A stretch of DNA of 64,000 nt. Origin: Ruegeria discodermiae (GTDB taxonomy: Bacteria > Pseudomonadota > Alphaproteobacteria > Rhodobacterales > Rhodobacteraceae). Position numbers and translations under genes: made by a program. The notes beneath the pieces are model-generated. The model saw nothing but the letters and a program-made list of their open reading frames with translations. It was not told the origin of the DNA and ran no database searches. Within the stretch, counting starts at the first letter, position 1, and every line of letters begins with the position of its first letter. Of the stretch, positions 44,725 through 53,261 are shown piece after piece. The stretch covers positions 1,302,001-1,366,000 of the forward strand of contig NZ_JAVAMO010000001.1 of the NCBI RefSeq assembly GCF_030758345.1, read 5' to 3'.

Positions 44725-45062
44725 AATACTGGCACAATCCCAGATGTTCGAAATCCCGCGCGGGGCTGGCCCTGCTGGAGGACCACGGCGCAGCGCTGAA
44801 GGTTCGGAAATACCTTGATGACGCGCCCAGTCTGGATGAGTTGCGACAGGCACATCGCGCGCTGGGAACCCCGCCCGTCATCACCATGATGCGAACCGGC
44901 GAGACGCGCTTCAAAGAGTTGGGATTGTCGAAACAGGATAGCGACGAGGTGCTGCTGGCCGCCATGGCAGAGAACCCGATCCTGATCGAACGGCCCTTGG
45001 CCATGTGCGGCAAACGCGCGGTCATCGGTCGTCCAACCGAGGCGCTGCTGGACCTGCTCTAG
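44712..45062 (+). CDS. arsC: ArsC/Spx family thioredoxin-fold reductase (arsenate reductase-like)
   Basis: The 116-residue protein carries the ArsC motif HNPRCSKSR with Cys12, the conserved Pro near [12 protein letters not shown] and the RP segment [18 protein letters not shown] near the C-terminus. It probably reduces arsenate with glutathione/glutaredoxin, though no ars neighbour is present, so the physiological role may differ. GGGAGG precedes the ATG inside the pyrD end. Its TAG stop shares CTAG with the stop of the convergent MATE gene. Confidence 0.88.
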   Translation: MADIEYWHNPRCSKSRAGLALLEDHGAALKVRKYLDDAPSLDELRQAHRALGTPPVITMMRTGETRFKELGLSKQDSDEVLLAAMAENPILIERPLAMCGKRAVIGRPTEALLDLL

Positions 45063-46378
45063 GCGCTGACCCCCGCCTCCAGCCTCGGATAGCGCAGGCC
45101 CAACGTCACGCCGCGCATGATGTTGAGCACCATCAGCGCCGCCCAAAGCCCATGATTGCCCATCAGCGGCACCAGAACCAACAGCGCTGCCACATAGACC
45201 GCGACCGAGACCAGCATCGCGTTACGCATCTCGCGGGTCCACGTGGCACCAATGTAGATGCCATCGAACATCCAGCTTGCGACACCGATCACCGGGGCAA
45301 GCGCCGCCCACCAGAGATACTCGCGCCCTGCCGCACGCACCTCGGGCGATGTGGCCATGAGATCGATCAGTGACGGCCCGGCCAGCCAGAAGAACAGCGC
45401 CAGCAACACAGACCCGCCCACGCCCCATTGTGAGGCGATTATGACCGAGCGGTGCAGATCGCGCCGCGACTTGGCACCGACCGCCCCGCCCACAAGCGCT
45501 TCGGCTGAGAAGGCAAACCCGTCCAATGCAAAGGCGGTGATTTCCAGGAATTGCAGCAGCACCTGATTGGCCGCAAGCGTCACATCGCCCAGATCGGCCC
45601 CGACAAACAGGAAGGTGGTGAACGAGCCGGTCAGCAACACCGAACGCACCATGATATCCCCGTTCACCTGCATCATCCGCCGCAACCGCGCCGGGTCGAA
45701 AACCCGCGCACAGTCCCGCCATTGATCGCCCGCAAATGCCTCGCGGCAGAGCCACAGCCCTAGCGCGATGCCGGTCCATTCCGCGATCAACGTGGCGATA
45801 GCGACCCCTTCGACCCCCCAGCCGAGGCCCAGCACGAACCACAGATCCAGTACGATATTGAGCCCGTTCATCCAGAGCTGCAGCACAAATACGCCGCGCG
45901 TCCGCTCGACGGCGATCAACCAGCCGGTCACCGCATAAAGCGCAATGGTCGCAGGCGCCCCCCAGATGCGAATCGACAGATACTGCCGGGCAAGCGATTC
46001 GACCTCGGCGCTTGCCGGGGCCAGACCAAACGCGCCCCAGAAGATTGCCGCCTGCGCCAGAATGAAGATCAGCCCGGCTGCCCCGCCCAACATCACGCCG
46101 CGCATCAGCAGCGCGCCGGTTTCAGCGCTGTCCCCTGCCCCGCGCGCCTGCGCCGCAAGACCGGTCGTGCCCATCCGCAGGAATCCGAATATCCAGTAGA
46201 TCGCCGACAGGATCACCGCGCCGATCCCAACCGCGCCGATCGGGGCCGCCTGCCCCATCTGCCCGACCACGCCGGTATCAACCGCCCCCAGAATGGGAAC
46301 GGTGGCATTGGACAGAACGATGGGCACCGCAATGGACAGCACCCGGCGATGGGTGATCGGCGCACGCGGGTCGCTCAC
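45059..46378 (-). CDS. MATE family efflux transporter (DinF-like)
   Basis: The 439-residue protein has about twelve hydrophobic segments and MATE features (IAVPIVLSNATVPILGAVDTGVVGQMG; YLSIRIWGAPATIALY; ITAFALDGFAFSAEALVGGAVG). The aspartate-containing NATVPILGAVDT helix is typical of the DinF branch. The GTG at 46378 overlaps the thioesterase stop (GTGA); the open frame further upstream is a shadow. Substrate unknown, driven by H+ or Na+. Confidence 0.9.
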   Translation of the reverse strand: MSDPRAPITHRRVLSIAVPIVLSNATVPILGAVDTGVVGQMGQAAPIGAVGIGAVILSAIYWIFGFLRMGTTGLAAQARGAGDSAETGALLMRGVMLGGAAGLIFILAQAAIFWGAFGLAPASAEVESLARQYLSIRIWGAPATIALYAVTGWLIAVERTRGVFVLQLWMNGLNIVLDLWFVLGLGWGVEGVAIATLIAEWTGIALGLWLCREAFAGDQWRDCARVFDPARLRRMMQVNGDIMVRSVLLTGSFTTFLFVGADLGDVTLAANQVLLQFLEITAFALDGFAFSAEALVGGAVGAKSRRDLHRSVIIASQWGVGGSVLLALFFWLAGPSLIDLMATSPEVRAAGREYLWWAALAPVIGVASWMFDGIYIGATWTREMRNAMLVSVAVYVAALLVLVPLMGNHGLWAALMVLNIMRGVTLGLRYPRLEAGVSA

Positions 46379-46899
46379 GAGGCGGTCTTTTCCCTCTTGG
46401 GCTGGGGCATCAGGAAATGCCCGGATCCCTGCGCGAAAGGCTTGGCGCGCGCATCCTGCCAGGCCTCGACCCGCACCGTGGCGTAGCGGCGACCAGCTCG
46501 CCCGACCCAGGCCCGCGCATAGGCATCGCGCGGCAGCCCCGTGCGCAGATAATCGACGGTGAAGTCGATGGTTTTGGGAAAGCCGGGAATGTTTTCCAGC
46601 GTCAGGTCCTCGATTTTCATGTGCCCGTCCTCGACCAGCGGCAGAAAATGCTGCCACGCAAGGGTCATGATCGCTGTGTTTTCCAGAAAGGCCGAGATCA
46701 CGCCGCCATGCAAAGCCGGCAGAAACGGATTGCCGATGAGCTTTTCATCGTAATTCAGCACCCCGGTCAGCTCATCCCCGCGACGTTCCGCCGTAATACC
46801 CAGGAATTGCGCATAGGGAATGCCATCGACCAGCGCCATAAACGCCGCATCGCGACGTTGTTTCACCACATGCATCGGTTCCGGTCGCGCGCGGGCCAT
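46375..46899 (-). CDS. PaaI/hotdog-fold thioesterase, copy 1
   Basis: The 174-residue protein has the hotdog thioesterase pattern (YAQFLGITAERRGDELTGVL; GNPFLPALHGGVISAFLENTAIM, the HGG motif; TIDFTVDYLRTGLPRD; GRRYATVRVEAW). It should hydrolyse an acyl-CoA. It is sandwiched between the MATE gene (4-nt overlap) and a paralogous thioesterase (TGATG overlap). Confidence 0.88.
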   Translation of the reverse strand: MARARPEPMHVVKQRRDAAFMALVDGIPYAQFLGITAERRGDELTGVLNYDEKLIGNPFLPALHGGVISAFLENTAIMTLAWQHFLPLVEDGHMKIEDLTLENIPGFPKTIDFTVDYLRTGLPRDAYARAWVGRAGRRYATVRVEAWQDARAKPFAQGSGHFLMPQPKREKTAS

Positions 46900-47342
46900 C
46901 AGAGCCCCTCGACCGTGAAGGCACCGGTCGCGGTGGCGACAGGATTGTCCACATCCTCATCGGTCGCTACGGCCCGGACAAAGGCCACATTGCGGGTGAT
47001 GTGATAGCAGGTCGCCTTGGCGGTGATGGTCTGGCCAGGATTTGCGCCGCGCATATAGTCAATCCGCAGGTCGATCGTGGCCGTCCCCGTTGGAGCAGCA
47101 GCGTGGCACATGACCGCGGCGCCGCAGCAGGTGTCCATCTGTGCCGAAACCGCGCCGCCATGGACAACACCGTTTCGCGGATCGCCCACCAGCTCTGGCT
47201 TGTAGGGCATCGCAATTTCCGCCTGCCCCTTGCCAATATGAACCAGTTCCAATCCCAGCGCCTGCGCATGCGGGATCGCCTCGATGAACTGTTTTGCGAG
47301 TTTGGCGCTGTGAACCAATTGTGTCCCCAATCTGATTGTCAT
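46899..47342 (-). CDS. PaaI/hotdog-fold thioesterase, copy 2
   Basis: The 147-residue protein has IPHAQALGLELVHIGKGQAEIAMPYKPELVGDP followed by the HGG motif NGVVHGGAVSAQMDTCCG and DLRIDYMRGANPGQTI, typical of PaaI-type acyl-CoA thioesterases. The ATG at 47342 is preceded immediately by AAAGGG with almost no spacing; the open frame extends upstream but into the MerR region. It is divergent from the first MerR gene, suggesting co-regulation. Confidence 0.87.
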   Translation of the reverse strand: MTIRLGTQLVHSAKLAKQFIEAIPHAQALGLELVHIGKGQAEIAMPYKPELVGDPRNGVVHGGAVSAQMDTCCGAAVMCHAAAPTGTATIDLRIDYMRGANPGQTITAKATCYHITRNVAFVRAVATDEDVDNPVATATGAFTVEGL

Positions 47343-47384
47343 CCCTTTATGATGTGGCCCATCGCAAAAGAGCAAGTCCAACTG

Positions 47385-47407
47385 TTGCGCAGAAACAAGC
47401 GGCGCAA
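47385..47407. promoter_or_regulatory. Inverted repeat between thioesterase and MerR genes
   Basis: TTGCGC (47385-47390) and GCGCAA (47402-47407) with 11 nt between lie midway in the 91-nt divergent gap. Spacing and position fit an operator for the neighbouring MerR regulator. Confidence 0.4.
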
Positions 47408-47433
47408 TAGGTTGCGATACAGGGAGAATATCG

Positions 47434-47802
47434 ATGACCGAGACGCGTCTGTCATTCAAGGAAATGTGTGCCAAGTTCGATGTGACGCCACGCACTTTAC
47501 GATATTACGAGTATATTGAGCTTCTTCAGCCCGATCGCGAGGGGCGGTCCAGATTCTACAGACCCCGCGAAGTGGCACGCATGGAACTGATCATGCGGGG
47601 GCGGCGTTGCGGATTTGCCTTGGAGGACATTCGTCAGTGGCTGCTGATCTACGAAGACAAGGGCGACCAGGTGCAGATGGCAACTTTTGTCGAGATGGCC
47701 GACCGACAACTGGGCGAACTTCGCAAACAGAGCCAGCAACTGCACGACGCGATGGAAGAGTTGATACGCCTGCGGGATCAGACGGCCAATCTGCTGGAGT
47801 AA
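47434..47802 (+). CDS. MerR family transcriptional regulator, copy 1
   Basis: The 122-residue protein has the MerR DNA-binding helix-turn-helix (LSFKEMCAKFDVTPRTLRYYEYIELLQPDREG split over helices), wing residues SRFYRP, and a C-terminal coiled coil (QLGELRKQSQQLHDAMEELIRLRDQ). No effector-binding cysteines are seen. GGGAGA precedes the ATG at 47434. It may control the divergent thioesterases and/or the fatty-acid genes downstream. The following 297 nt carry no gene but contain palindromes. Confidence 0.9.
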   Translation: MTETRLSFKEMCAKFDVTPRTLRYYEYIELLQPDREGRSRFYRPREVARMELIMRGRRCGFALEDIRQWLLIYEDKGDQVQMATFVEMADRQLGELRKQSQQLHDAMEELIRLRDQTANLLE

Positions 47803-47975
47803 ATGCTCCGACCGGCCTGCCCGGGCCAGAGTCAATTGCACAGATTGATACCGCCCCGTCCGCGAAGAAAATGCGAGAAACAGATCCGGATCACAGGGGA
47901 TTCGGGGTTAGGCATTGATTTTATTTTGAAATTCTTGCGAGTGGAGCGTATTCCATCTCGTATCGCCAACTTGAT

Positions 47976-48027
47976 CTGACGTCAGCGTTTCAAGTGACGT
48001 AGCGTTTTGCTTACGTAAACGTAAAGC
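47976..48027. promoter_or_regulatory. Palindromes upstream of the second MerR gene
   Basis: CTGACGTCAG (47976-47985) is a perfect palindrome. GCTTACGTAAACGTAAAGC (48009-48027) contains TTACGT and ACGTAA arms with a 2-nt centre. Both lie 70-125 nt upstream of the MerR/acyl-CoA dehydrogenase genes. ACGT-centred palindromes are the style of site used by LiuR-type MerR regulators of acyl-CoA degradation; direct support is lacking. Confidence 0.5.
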
Positions 48028-48099
48028 TGATGTTGTATTGCGCTCGCAGGCTGCGCACCTCGGGGATGCACAGTTTGTTTAGTTTGAGAGTCTGAGAAG

Positions 48100-48501
48100 A
48101 TGCAAGAAGACACGATGACAATTCGCGAGATGTGTGACGCCTATCAGGTCACGCCTCGTACCTTGCGTTTCTACGAAGCCAAGGAGTTGCTGTTTCCGAT
48201 CCGGGACGGCCAGAAGCGCCTGTTCACCAAGCGCGACCGCGCGCGGCTGAAACTCATCCTGCGGGGCAAGCGGTTCGGCTTCAGCCTCGAAGAAATCCGA
48301 CAGTTGCTGGACCTTTATCACATTGGCGACCAGCAACACACGCAGATGAAACGCACCTTTGAAATCGCGCAAGATCGCCTAGCCGACATGGAAGCGCAGC
48401 GCGAAGAGTTGACCCAGGCCATCGACGACCTGAAAGCCCAGTTGAAATGGGGCGAAAAAATACTCGCCTCTATGGAAGAAACAAAAAAAGCCGCCGAATG
48501 A
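48100..48501 (+). CDS. MerR family transcriptional regulator, copy 2 (LiuR-like context)
   Basis: The 133-residue protein has MerR helices ([39 protein letters not shown]) and a long C-terminal coiled coil ([25 protein letters not shown]). It resembles the copy at 47434 in the DNA-binding domain. It lies 46 nt upstream of the acyl-CoA dehydrogenase gene, an arrangement seen with MerR regulators of branched-chain/fatty-acid catabolism. The ATG at 48115 is an alternative start with an AAGAAG-type ribosome binding site. Confidence 0.88.
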   Translation: MQEDTMTIREMCDAYQVTPRTLRFYEAKELLFPIRDGQKRLFTKRDRARLKLILRGKRFGFSLEEIRQLLDLYHIGDQQHTQMKRTFEIAQDRLADMEAQREELTQAIDDLKAQLKWGEKILASMEETKKAAE

Positions 48502-48547
48502 TCTCAGCACCCTGAAGATTGTCGCCCAGTCCAAAAGGAAGCCCCTC

Positions 48548-50329
48548 ATGCCAATCTACAACGCGCCCACCAAAGACGCCCAATTCGTGCTCCATGATGT
48601 GCTGAACGTCTCGACCTCGGACATTCCGGGTTACAATGAGCTGGAGGCCGATTTCACCGGCGCCGTTCTGGAAGAGGCTGGCAAGATCGCCAGCAATGTG
48701 CTGCATCCGCTGAACGTGGTTGGCGACAAGGAAGGCTGTCGCCTGGAAAACGGAATTGTCTATACTCCGACCGGATTCAAGGACGCGTTCGAGCAGATGA
48801 AAGCGGGCGGCTGGACCGGCTTGGACATGCCCGAAGAATATGGCGGGCAGAACATGCCCTATGTGCTGGCCACCGCCGTGGGCGAGATGTTCTCGGCCAC
48901 TAACCAGGCCTTCACCATGTATCAGGGGCTGACCCATGGTGCGGCCTCGGCGATTCTAGCGCATGGCAGCGAAGAGCAGAAGAATACCTATCTGCCCAAT
49001 ATGGTAAGCTGTGAATGGACCGGCACCATGAACCTGACCGAGCCGCATTGCGGCACCGATCTGGGCCTGATGCGCACCAAGGCGGATCCACAGGCAGATG
49101 GCAGCTACAAAATCTCGGGCCAGAAGATTTTCATCTCGGCCGGCGAACATGACATGGCCGACAACATCATCCATCTGGTGCTGGCCAAGATCGTGGGCGG
49201 CCCCGATGGGATCAAGGGCGTATCGCTGTTCATCGTTCCCAAATACCTGGTGAACGAGGATGGCAGCCTGGGCGAGCGCAATGGTGCGGCTGTCGGCAAT
49301 ATCGAAGAGAAGATGGGCATCCACGGCAACTCGACATGTGTGATGAACTATGACGAGGCGACCGGCTACCTTCTGGGCGAAGAGCACAAAGGCATGCGCG
49401 CCATGTTCACCATGATGAACGAGGCCCGTCTGGGCGTGGGCATGCAGGGTCTGTCCCAGGCCGACGCCGCCTATCAGAACGCCGTGGAATACGCCAAGGA
49501 CCGCCTCCAGGGCCGCGACGTGACCGGCGCGAAAAACCCCGACGGTCCAGCCGATCCGCTGATCGTGCACCCCGATATCCGCCGCAGCCTGCTGGATCAG
49601 AAAAGCTTTGCCGAAGGCGGGCGCGCGTTCATCCTGTGGGGAGCGACCCTGATCGACAAGGCGCACCGCGAAGGCGACAAGGATGCCGACGGCGTGATCT
49701 CGTTGCTGACCCCGGTCATCAAGGGTTTCCTGACCGACGAAGGCTATGACATGACCGTGAAGGCCCAGCAGGTCTATGGCGGCCATGGCTACATCGAGGA
49801 ATGGGGCATGTCGCAATACACACGCGACGCCCGAATCGCGATGATCTACGAAGGCGCGAACGGCGTTCAGGCGCTGGATCTGGTGGGCCGCAAACTGGCC
49901 ACCGATGGCGGCAAGCACGTGATGGCCTTCTTTGAGATGGTCAAATCCTTCTGTAAGGAAAACGGTGGTCAGGACGAAGCCTTTGACCGCGACTTCATCG
50001 AACCGCTCAAGGCGGCCTCGAAGGATCTGCAAGCGGCGGGCATGTTCTTCATGCAGAATGCCGTTAAGAATCCGAACGAGGCGTTGGCTGGCAGCAACGA
50101 CTTCATGCATATGTTTGGTCATGTCTGCCTGGGTCTGATGTGGGCGCAGATGGCGCTGGCCGCGCGCAACGCACTGGCCGGCGATGCCTCGGACAAAGCC
50201 TTCTACGAAGCCAAGCTGATCACCGGCCGCTACTACATGGCGCGCCGCCTGCCTGCCACGGGTATGCACCTGGCACGCATCCAGTCGGGCGCTGCGCCGG
50301 TAATGACACTGGACGCCGATCAATTCTGA
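48548..50329 (+). CDS. Large acyl-CoA dehydrogenase (FadE/DmdC-type, C-terminal extension)
   Basis: The 593-residue enzyme belongs to the longer acyl-CoA dehydrogenase branch that includes FadE-like and DmdC (3-methylmercaptopropionyl-CoA dehydrogenase) proteins. Features are [16 protein letters not shown], the FAD-binding [39 protein letters not shown] and the catalytic-base region [18 protein letters not shown], followed by an extra C-terminal domain. It introduces the alpha-beta double bond. Thiolase and FadB nearby favour straight-chain fatty-acid oxidation; the substrate cannot be set from sequence alone. AAAAGGAAG precedes the ATG. Confidence 0.92.
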   Translation: MPIYNAPTKDAQFVLHDVLNVSTSDIPGYNELEADFTGAVLEEAGKIASNVLHPLNVVGDKEGCRLENGIVYTPTGFKDAFEQMKAGGWTGLDMPEEYGGQNMPYVLATAVGEMFSATNQAFTMYQGLTHGAASAILAHGSEEQKNTYLPNMVSCEWTGTMNLTEPHCGTDLGLMRTKADPQADGSYKISGQKIFISAGEHDMADNIIHLVLAKIVGGPDGIKGVSLFIVPKYLVNEDGSLGERNGAAVGNIEEKMGIHGNSTCVMNYDEATGYLLGEEHKGMRAMFTMMNEARLGVGMQGLSQADAAYQNAVEYAKDRLQGRDVTGAKNPDGPADPLIVHPDIRRSLLDQKSFAEGGRAFILWGATLIDKAHREGDKDADGVISLLTPVIKGFLTDEGYDMTVKAQQVYGGHGYIEEWGMSQYTRDARIAMIYEGANGVQALDLVGRKLATDGGKHVMAFFEMVKSFCKENGGQDEAFDRDFIEPLKAASKDLQAAGMFFMQNAVKNPNEALAGSNDFMHMFGHVCLGLMWAQMALAARNALAGDASDKAFYEAKLITGRYYMARRLPATGMHLARIQSGAAPVMTLDADQF

Positions 50330-50339
50330 TCCCAGATTG

Positions 50340-50363
50340 GCTCCGGGCCACCCGGCCCGGAGC
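50340..50363 (+). terminator. Hairpin after the acyl-CoA dehydrogenase gene
   Basis: GCTCCGGGCC (50340-50349) and GGCCCGGAGC (50354-50363) form a perfect 10-bp stem with a 4-nt loop, followed by TCTTCAACCC. It lies 11 nt after the stop codon. The U-tract is poor, so termination may be partial. Confidence 0.55.
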
Positions 50364-50384
50364 TCTTCAACCCAGAGGATCAAG

Positions 50385-50597
50385 ATGCCGAAACGTTTCC
50401 GCCTGACCCGCCGCTTCCCCGTCGCCATGACCGAGGACGGCTATCGCAGATTGAAAAGATTTGCCGCCGAGGCCGGGCTGGATGAAGGCGAGGCACTGTC
50501 GTTCCTCTTCGAGAATTTCAACAGCGTCATCAATGACGAAAACCTGACCCATAGACTGCGTCTGTTCAATGCGGAACTGGAGGACCGCAAACGATGA
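50385..50597 (+). CDS. Small hypothetical protein, 70 aa
   Basis: The product starts MPKRFRLTRRFPVAMTEDGYRRLKRFAAEAGLD and is basic in the first half, then acidic (EGEALSFLFENFNSV). An N-terminal strand followed by two helices is reminiscent of ribbon-helix-helix DNA-binding proteins, but this is only a visual impression. GAGGA lies before the ATG at 50385. It stands between the two halves of the acyl-CoA locus. Confidence 0.55.
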   Translation: MPKRFRLTRRFPVAMTEDGYRRLKRFAAEAGLDEGEALSFLFENFNSVINDENLTHRLRLFNAELEDRKR

Positions 50598-50696
50598 AAG
50601 GTGCACCGACATGAGCCATGACGCACATTTGGTCGGCGTTGCTTCCGCCTCCGGCGGCCGTATTTGGAACGAGAAGAAATACCGGGTGCAGGTCTA

Positions 50697-50750
50697 CCCC
50701 GCCATCCGGGGACTGATCTCGCTAGGCGGCACTCAGCCCGGATGGCGGGG
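50697..50750 (+). repeat. 14-bp perfect inverted repeat in the gap before the GST gene
   Basis: CCCCGCCATCCGGG (50697-50710) and CCCGGATGGCGGGG (50737-50750) are exact reverse complements with 26 nt between them. It is a strong potential hairpin in the 318-nt gap 50598-50915. A short open frame across the gap (start at 50611) reads through it and is unlikely to be a gene. The 3' side reads CTTCTCCTCG. Confidence 0.6.
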
Positions 50751-50807
50751 CTTCTCCTCGTACGGTCATCGGCTCGGCAGCCTGTACCGCAAACCAAGTA
50801 AACCCCG

Positions 50808-50819
50808 ATTAACGTTAAT
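50808..50819. promoter_or_regulatory. ATTAACGTTAAT palindrome, candidate operator of the thiolase-fadB operon
   Basis: A perfect 12-bp AT-rich palindrome about 100 nt upstream of the GST-thiolase-cupin-fadB genes. Its ACGT centre recalls the site at 48009-48027 upstream of the second MerR gene, so the same regulator may bind both. Confidence 0.45.
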
Positions 50820-50915
50820 GGCTGGTTACGAAAGAAAGCGCGCCCTGCATCTTCTTCTCGTTTCAAATACGGAAATTCCGACATCAGCCACATTCGCCAA
50901 GGGAGGGATGGGGAC

Positions 50916-51554
50916 ATGACCATCAAACTGCACTGCTTCGGAGAAAGCGGGAATTCATACAAGGCGGCGCTGGCGCTGGAGCTTTCGGGGCTGGATTGGG
51001 AGCCGGTTTTTGTCGACTTTTTCAACGGCCAGACCAGAACCCGCGAATACCGCGCCGAGGTCAACGAGATGGGCGAGGCCCCGGTTCTGATCGATGGCGA
51101 TTTCCGCACCAGCCAGTCCGGCGCCATACAGGCCTATATCAGCGAGAAATCAGGCGAGTTCGGCGGCAAGACCGAAGCCGAGACATATGACATCCTGCGC
51201 TGGGTGCTGTGGGACAATCACAAGCTCAGCTCAATGGCGGGCCTGACCCGGTTCCTGATGAACTTCCTGCCCGAAGACAGCCGCCCCGCCGAGGTGATCG
51301 CGTTCAACCAGGGTCGGCTCAAGGCCGCTTACGCGACGCTGAACGCCCATCTGGAAAATCGCGACTGGATCGTTGGCAACGGGCTTACCAATGCCGATAT
51401 CAGCTGCTGCGGCTATCTCTATTACCCGGAACCTTTCGGGTTTGATCGGGCTGACTGGCCCCATATCGACGCCTGGCTCACGCGCCTCAGCGAGACGCCG
51501 GGCTGGAAACACCCCTATGATCTTATGCCCGGCAATCCGTCGGACCGAGCTTGA
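50916..51554 (+). CDS. Glutathione S-transferase family protein
   Basis: The 212-residue protein has an N-terminal GST thioredoxin-like domain (LHCFGESGNSYKAALALELSGLDW; NEMGEAPVLIDGDFRTSQSGAIQAY) and a helical C-terminal domain (DWIVGNGLTNADISCCGYLYY). GGGAGGG lies upstream of the ATG at 50916. First gene of the set leading to thiolase and FadB, with 10 nt to the next start. Confidence 0.9.
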   Translation: MTIKLHCFGESGNSYKAALALELSGLDWEPVFVDFFNGQTRTREYRAEVNEMGEAPVLIDGDFRTSQSGAIQAYISEKSGEFGGKTEAETYDILRWVLWDNHKLSSMAGLTRFLMNFLPEDSRPAEVIAFNQGRLKAAYATLNAHLENRDWIVGNGLTNADISCCGYLYYPEPFGFDRADWPHIDAWLTRLSETPGWKHPYDLMPGNPSDRA

Positions 51555-51564
51555 GGAGAGCAAC

Positions 51565-52776
51565 ATGACCGAAGCATACATCTACGATGCGCAGCGGACC
51601 CCCAGGGGGAAGGGACGCAAGGATGGCAGCCTGCATGAGGTGACATCCGTGCGCCTGAGCGCTGAGACGCTGAATGCCGTGAAAGAACGCAACGGCCTCG
51701 AGGGGCACGCCGTCGAGGACGTGATCTGGGGCAATGTAACTCAGGTGATGGAGCAGGGCGGCTGCCTGGCACGGACTGCGGTGCTGGCCTCTGATCTTGA
51801 TGAGTCGATCCCGGGTCTTGCCATCAACCGCTTCTGCGCCAGCGGCATGGAGGCGGTCAATCTGGCCGCCAACCAGGTCAAGGGTGGTGCAGGCGATGCT
51901 TATATCGCTGGTGGTGTCGAAATGATGGGCCGGGTCGCCATGGGCAGCGACGGCGCGGCCATCGCCGTTGATCCCTCGATCGCCATGAACACCTATTTCG
52001 TCCCGCAGGGCATTTCGGCGGACCTGATTGCCACCGAATATGGGTTCACCCGTGATCAGGCCGATGCGCTGGCCATGGAATCCCAGCGTCGCGCCGCACA
52101 GGCCTGGGAAGAAAAACGCTTCTCGAAATCGGTGATCACGGTCAAAGACCAGAACGGCCTGCCTATTCTGGATCACGACGAATACATGCGCCCCGGCACC
52201 GACATGCAGTCGCTCGGTGGCCTGAACCCCGCCTTCCAGATGATGGGTGAACAGATGCCCGGCTTCGACAAGGTCGCGCTGATGAAATACCCCCATCTTG
52301 AGCGCGTCAACCACATCCACCATGCGGGCAACAGCTCTGGCATCGTGGATGGGGCGGCGGCCGTTCTGATCGGAAACAAGGAATTTGGCGAGAAATACGG
52401 CCTGAAGCCGCGCGCCCGGATCAAGGGCACCGCCAAGATCGGCACCGAACCCACGATGATGCTGACCGGCCCGGTTCCAGTGACCCAGAAAATCCTGGCC
52501 GATAACGGTATGGAGATCGGCGATATCGATCTGTTCGAGGTGAACGAAGCCTTCGCCAGCGTTGTCCTGCGCTTCCAGCAGGCATTTGATGTCGATCCCG
52601 AACTGGTCAACGTCAATGGCGGCTCGATCGCGATGGGTCACCCGCTGGGTGCAACCGGTGCGATCATCATCGGCACCCTTCTGGACGAGATGGAACGCTC
52701 GGACAAGGAAACCGGTTTGGCCACGCTTTGCATCGCGTCGGGCATGGGTGCGGCAACGATCATCGAGCGTGTCTGA
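51565..52776 (+). CDS. fadA: Acetyl-CoA C-acyltransferase (3-ketoacyl-CoA thiolase, FadA-type)
   Basis: The 403-residue thiolase has the nucleophilic Cys91 in [12 protein letters not shown], the NEAFAS segment, the histidine in GHPLGATGA and the second cysteine in [12 protein letters not shown]. It cleaves 3-ketoacyl-CoA to acetyl-CoA and a shortened acyl-CoA. GAGGAGAG lies before the ATG at 51565. It lies directly upstream of a cupin gene (TGATG) and fadB, matching a beta-oxidation operon. Confidence 0.93.
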   Translation: MTEAYIYDAQRTPRGKGRKDGSLHEVTSVRLSAETLNAVKERNGLEGHAVEDVIWGNVTQVMEQGGCLARTAVLASDLDESIPGLAINRFCASGMEAVNLAANQVKGGAGDAYIAGGVEMMGRVAMGSDGAAIAVDPSIAMNTYFVPQGISADLIATEYGFTRDQADALAMESQRRAAQAWEEKRFSKSVITVKDQNGLPILDHDEYMRPGTDMQSLGGLNPAFQMMGEQMPGFDKVALMKYPHLERVNHIHHAGNSSGIVDGAAAVLIGNKEFGEKYGLKPRARIKGTAKIGTEPTMMLTGPVPVTQKILADNGMEIGDIDLFEVNEAFASVVLRFQQAFDVDPELVNVNGGSIAMGHPLGATGAIIIGTLLDEMERSDKETGLATLCIASGMGAATIIERV

Positions 52777-53261
52777 TGCCCAAGCTGGACCTCAAACAGA
52801 TCGAGTGGGTGACTGGTTCCGGCTATCCCGGCAAGCTGGCGCGCAACGGTGACGGTCGCAGCAGCCAGCAGCTGGGCGATGCCGGCGGGCTCACCCAATT
52901 CGGGGCCAATCTGGTTCGGCTGGAGCCCGGCGCGGCGTCCTCCCTGCGCCATTACCATATGGAACAGGACGAGTTTGTGATGGTGACCGAAGGGGTCTGC
53001 ACACTAATCGACGACTTGGGCGAACATGCCATGCTGCCCGGCGATTGCGCCACCTTCCCCGCAGGAGATGCCAACGGGCATCACCTTGTAAACGCCTCAG
53101 ATGCCCCTGCCGCCTTTCTGGTGGTGGGCACCCGAACCCCGACAGAAACCGGCTATTACAGCGATATCGACATGATGGTGAAGTTTGACCAGAACGGCTT
53201 CACCTTCACCCGCAAAGATGGCAGCCCCCTGACGGCTGACCAGATCGGAGATGAGACATGA
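52776..53261 (+). CDS. Cupin domain protein in the beta-oxidation operon
   Basis: The 161-residue protein has a single conserved cupin barrel ([23 protein letters not shown] with the two His and a Glu; [20 protein letters not shown]). Metal-binding residues appear intact. It is overlapped by the thiolase stop and the fadB start, indicating tight coupling. Its role in fatty-acid degradation is not known. Confidence 0.88.
   Translation: MPKLDLKQIEWVTGSGYPGKLARNGDGRSSQQLGDAGGLTQFGANLVRLEPGAASSLRHYHMEQDEFVMVTEGVCTLIDDLGEHAMLPGDCATFPAGDANGHHLVNASDAPAAFLVVGTRTPTETGYYSDIDMMVKFDQNGFTFTRKDGSPLTADQIGDET

Noticed and set aside
50569-50919. Frame with ATG at 50611 in the gap before the GST gene
   Set aside because: It passes through the 14-bp inverted repeat, has odd composition and a weak start; treated as intergenic.
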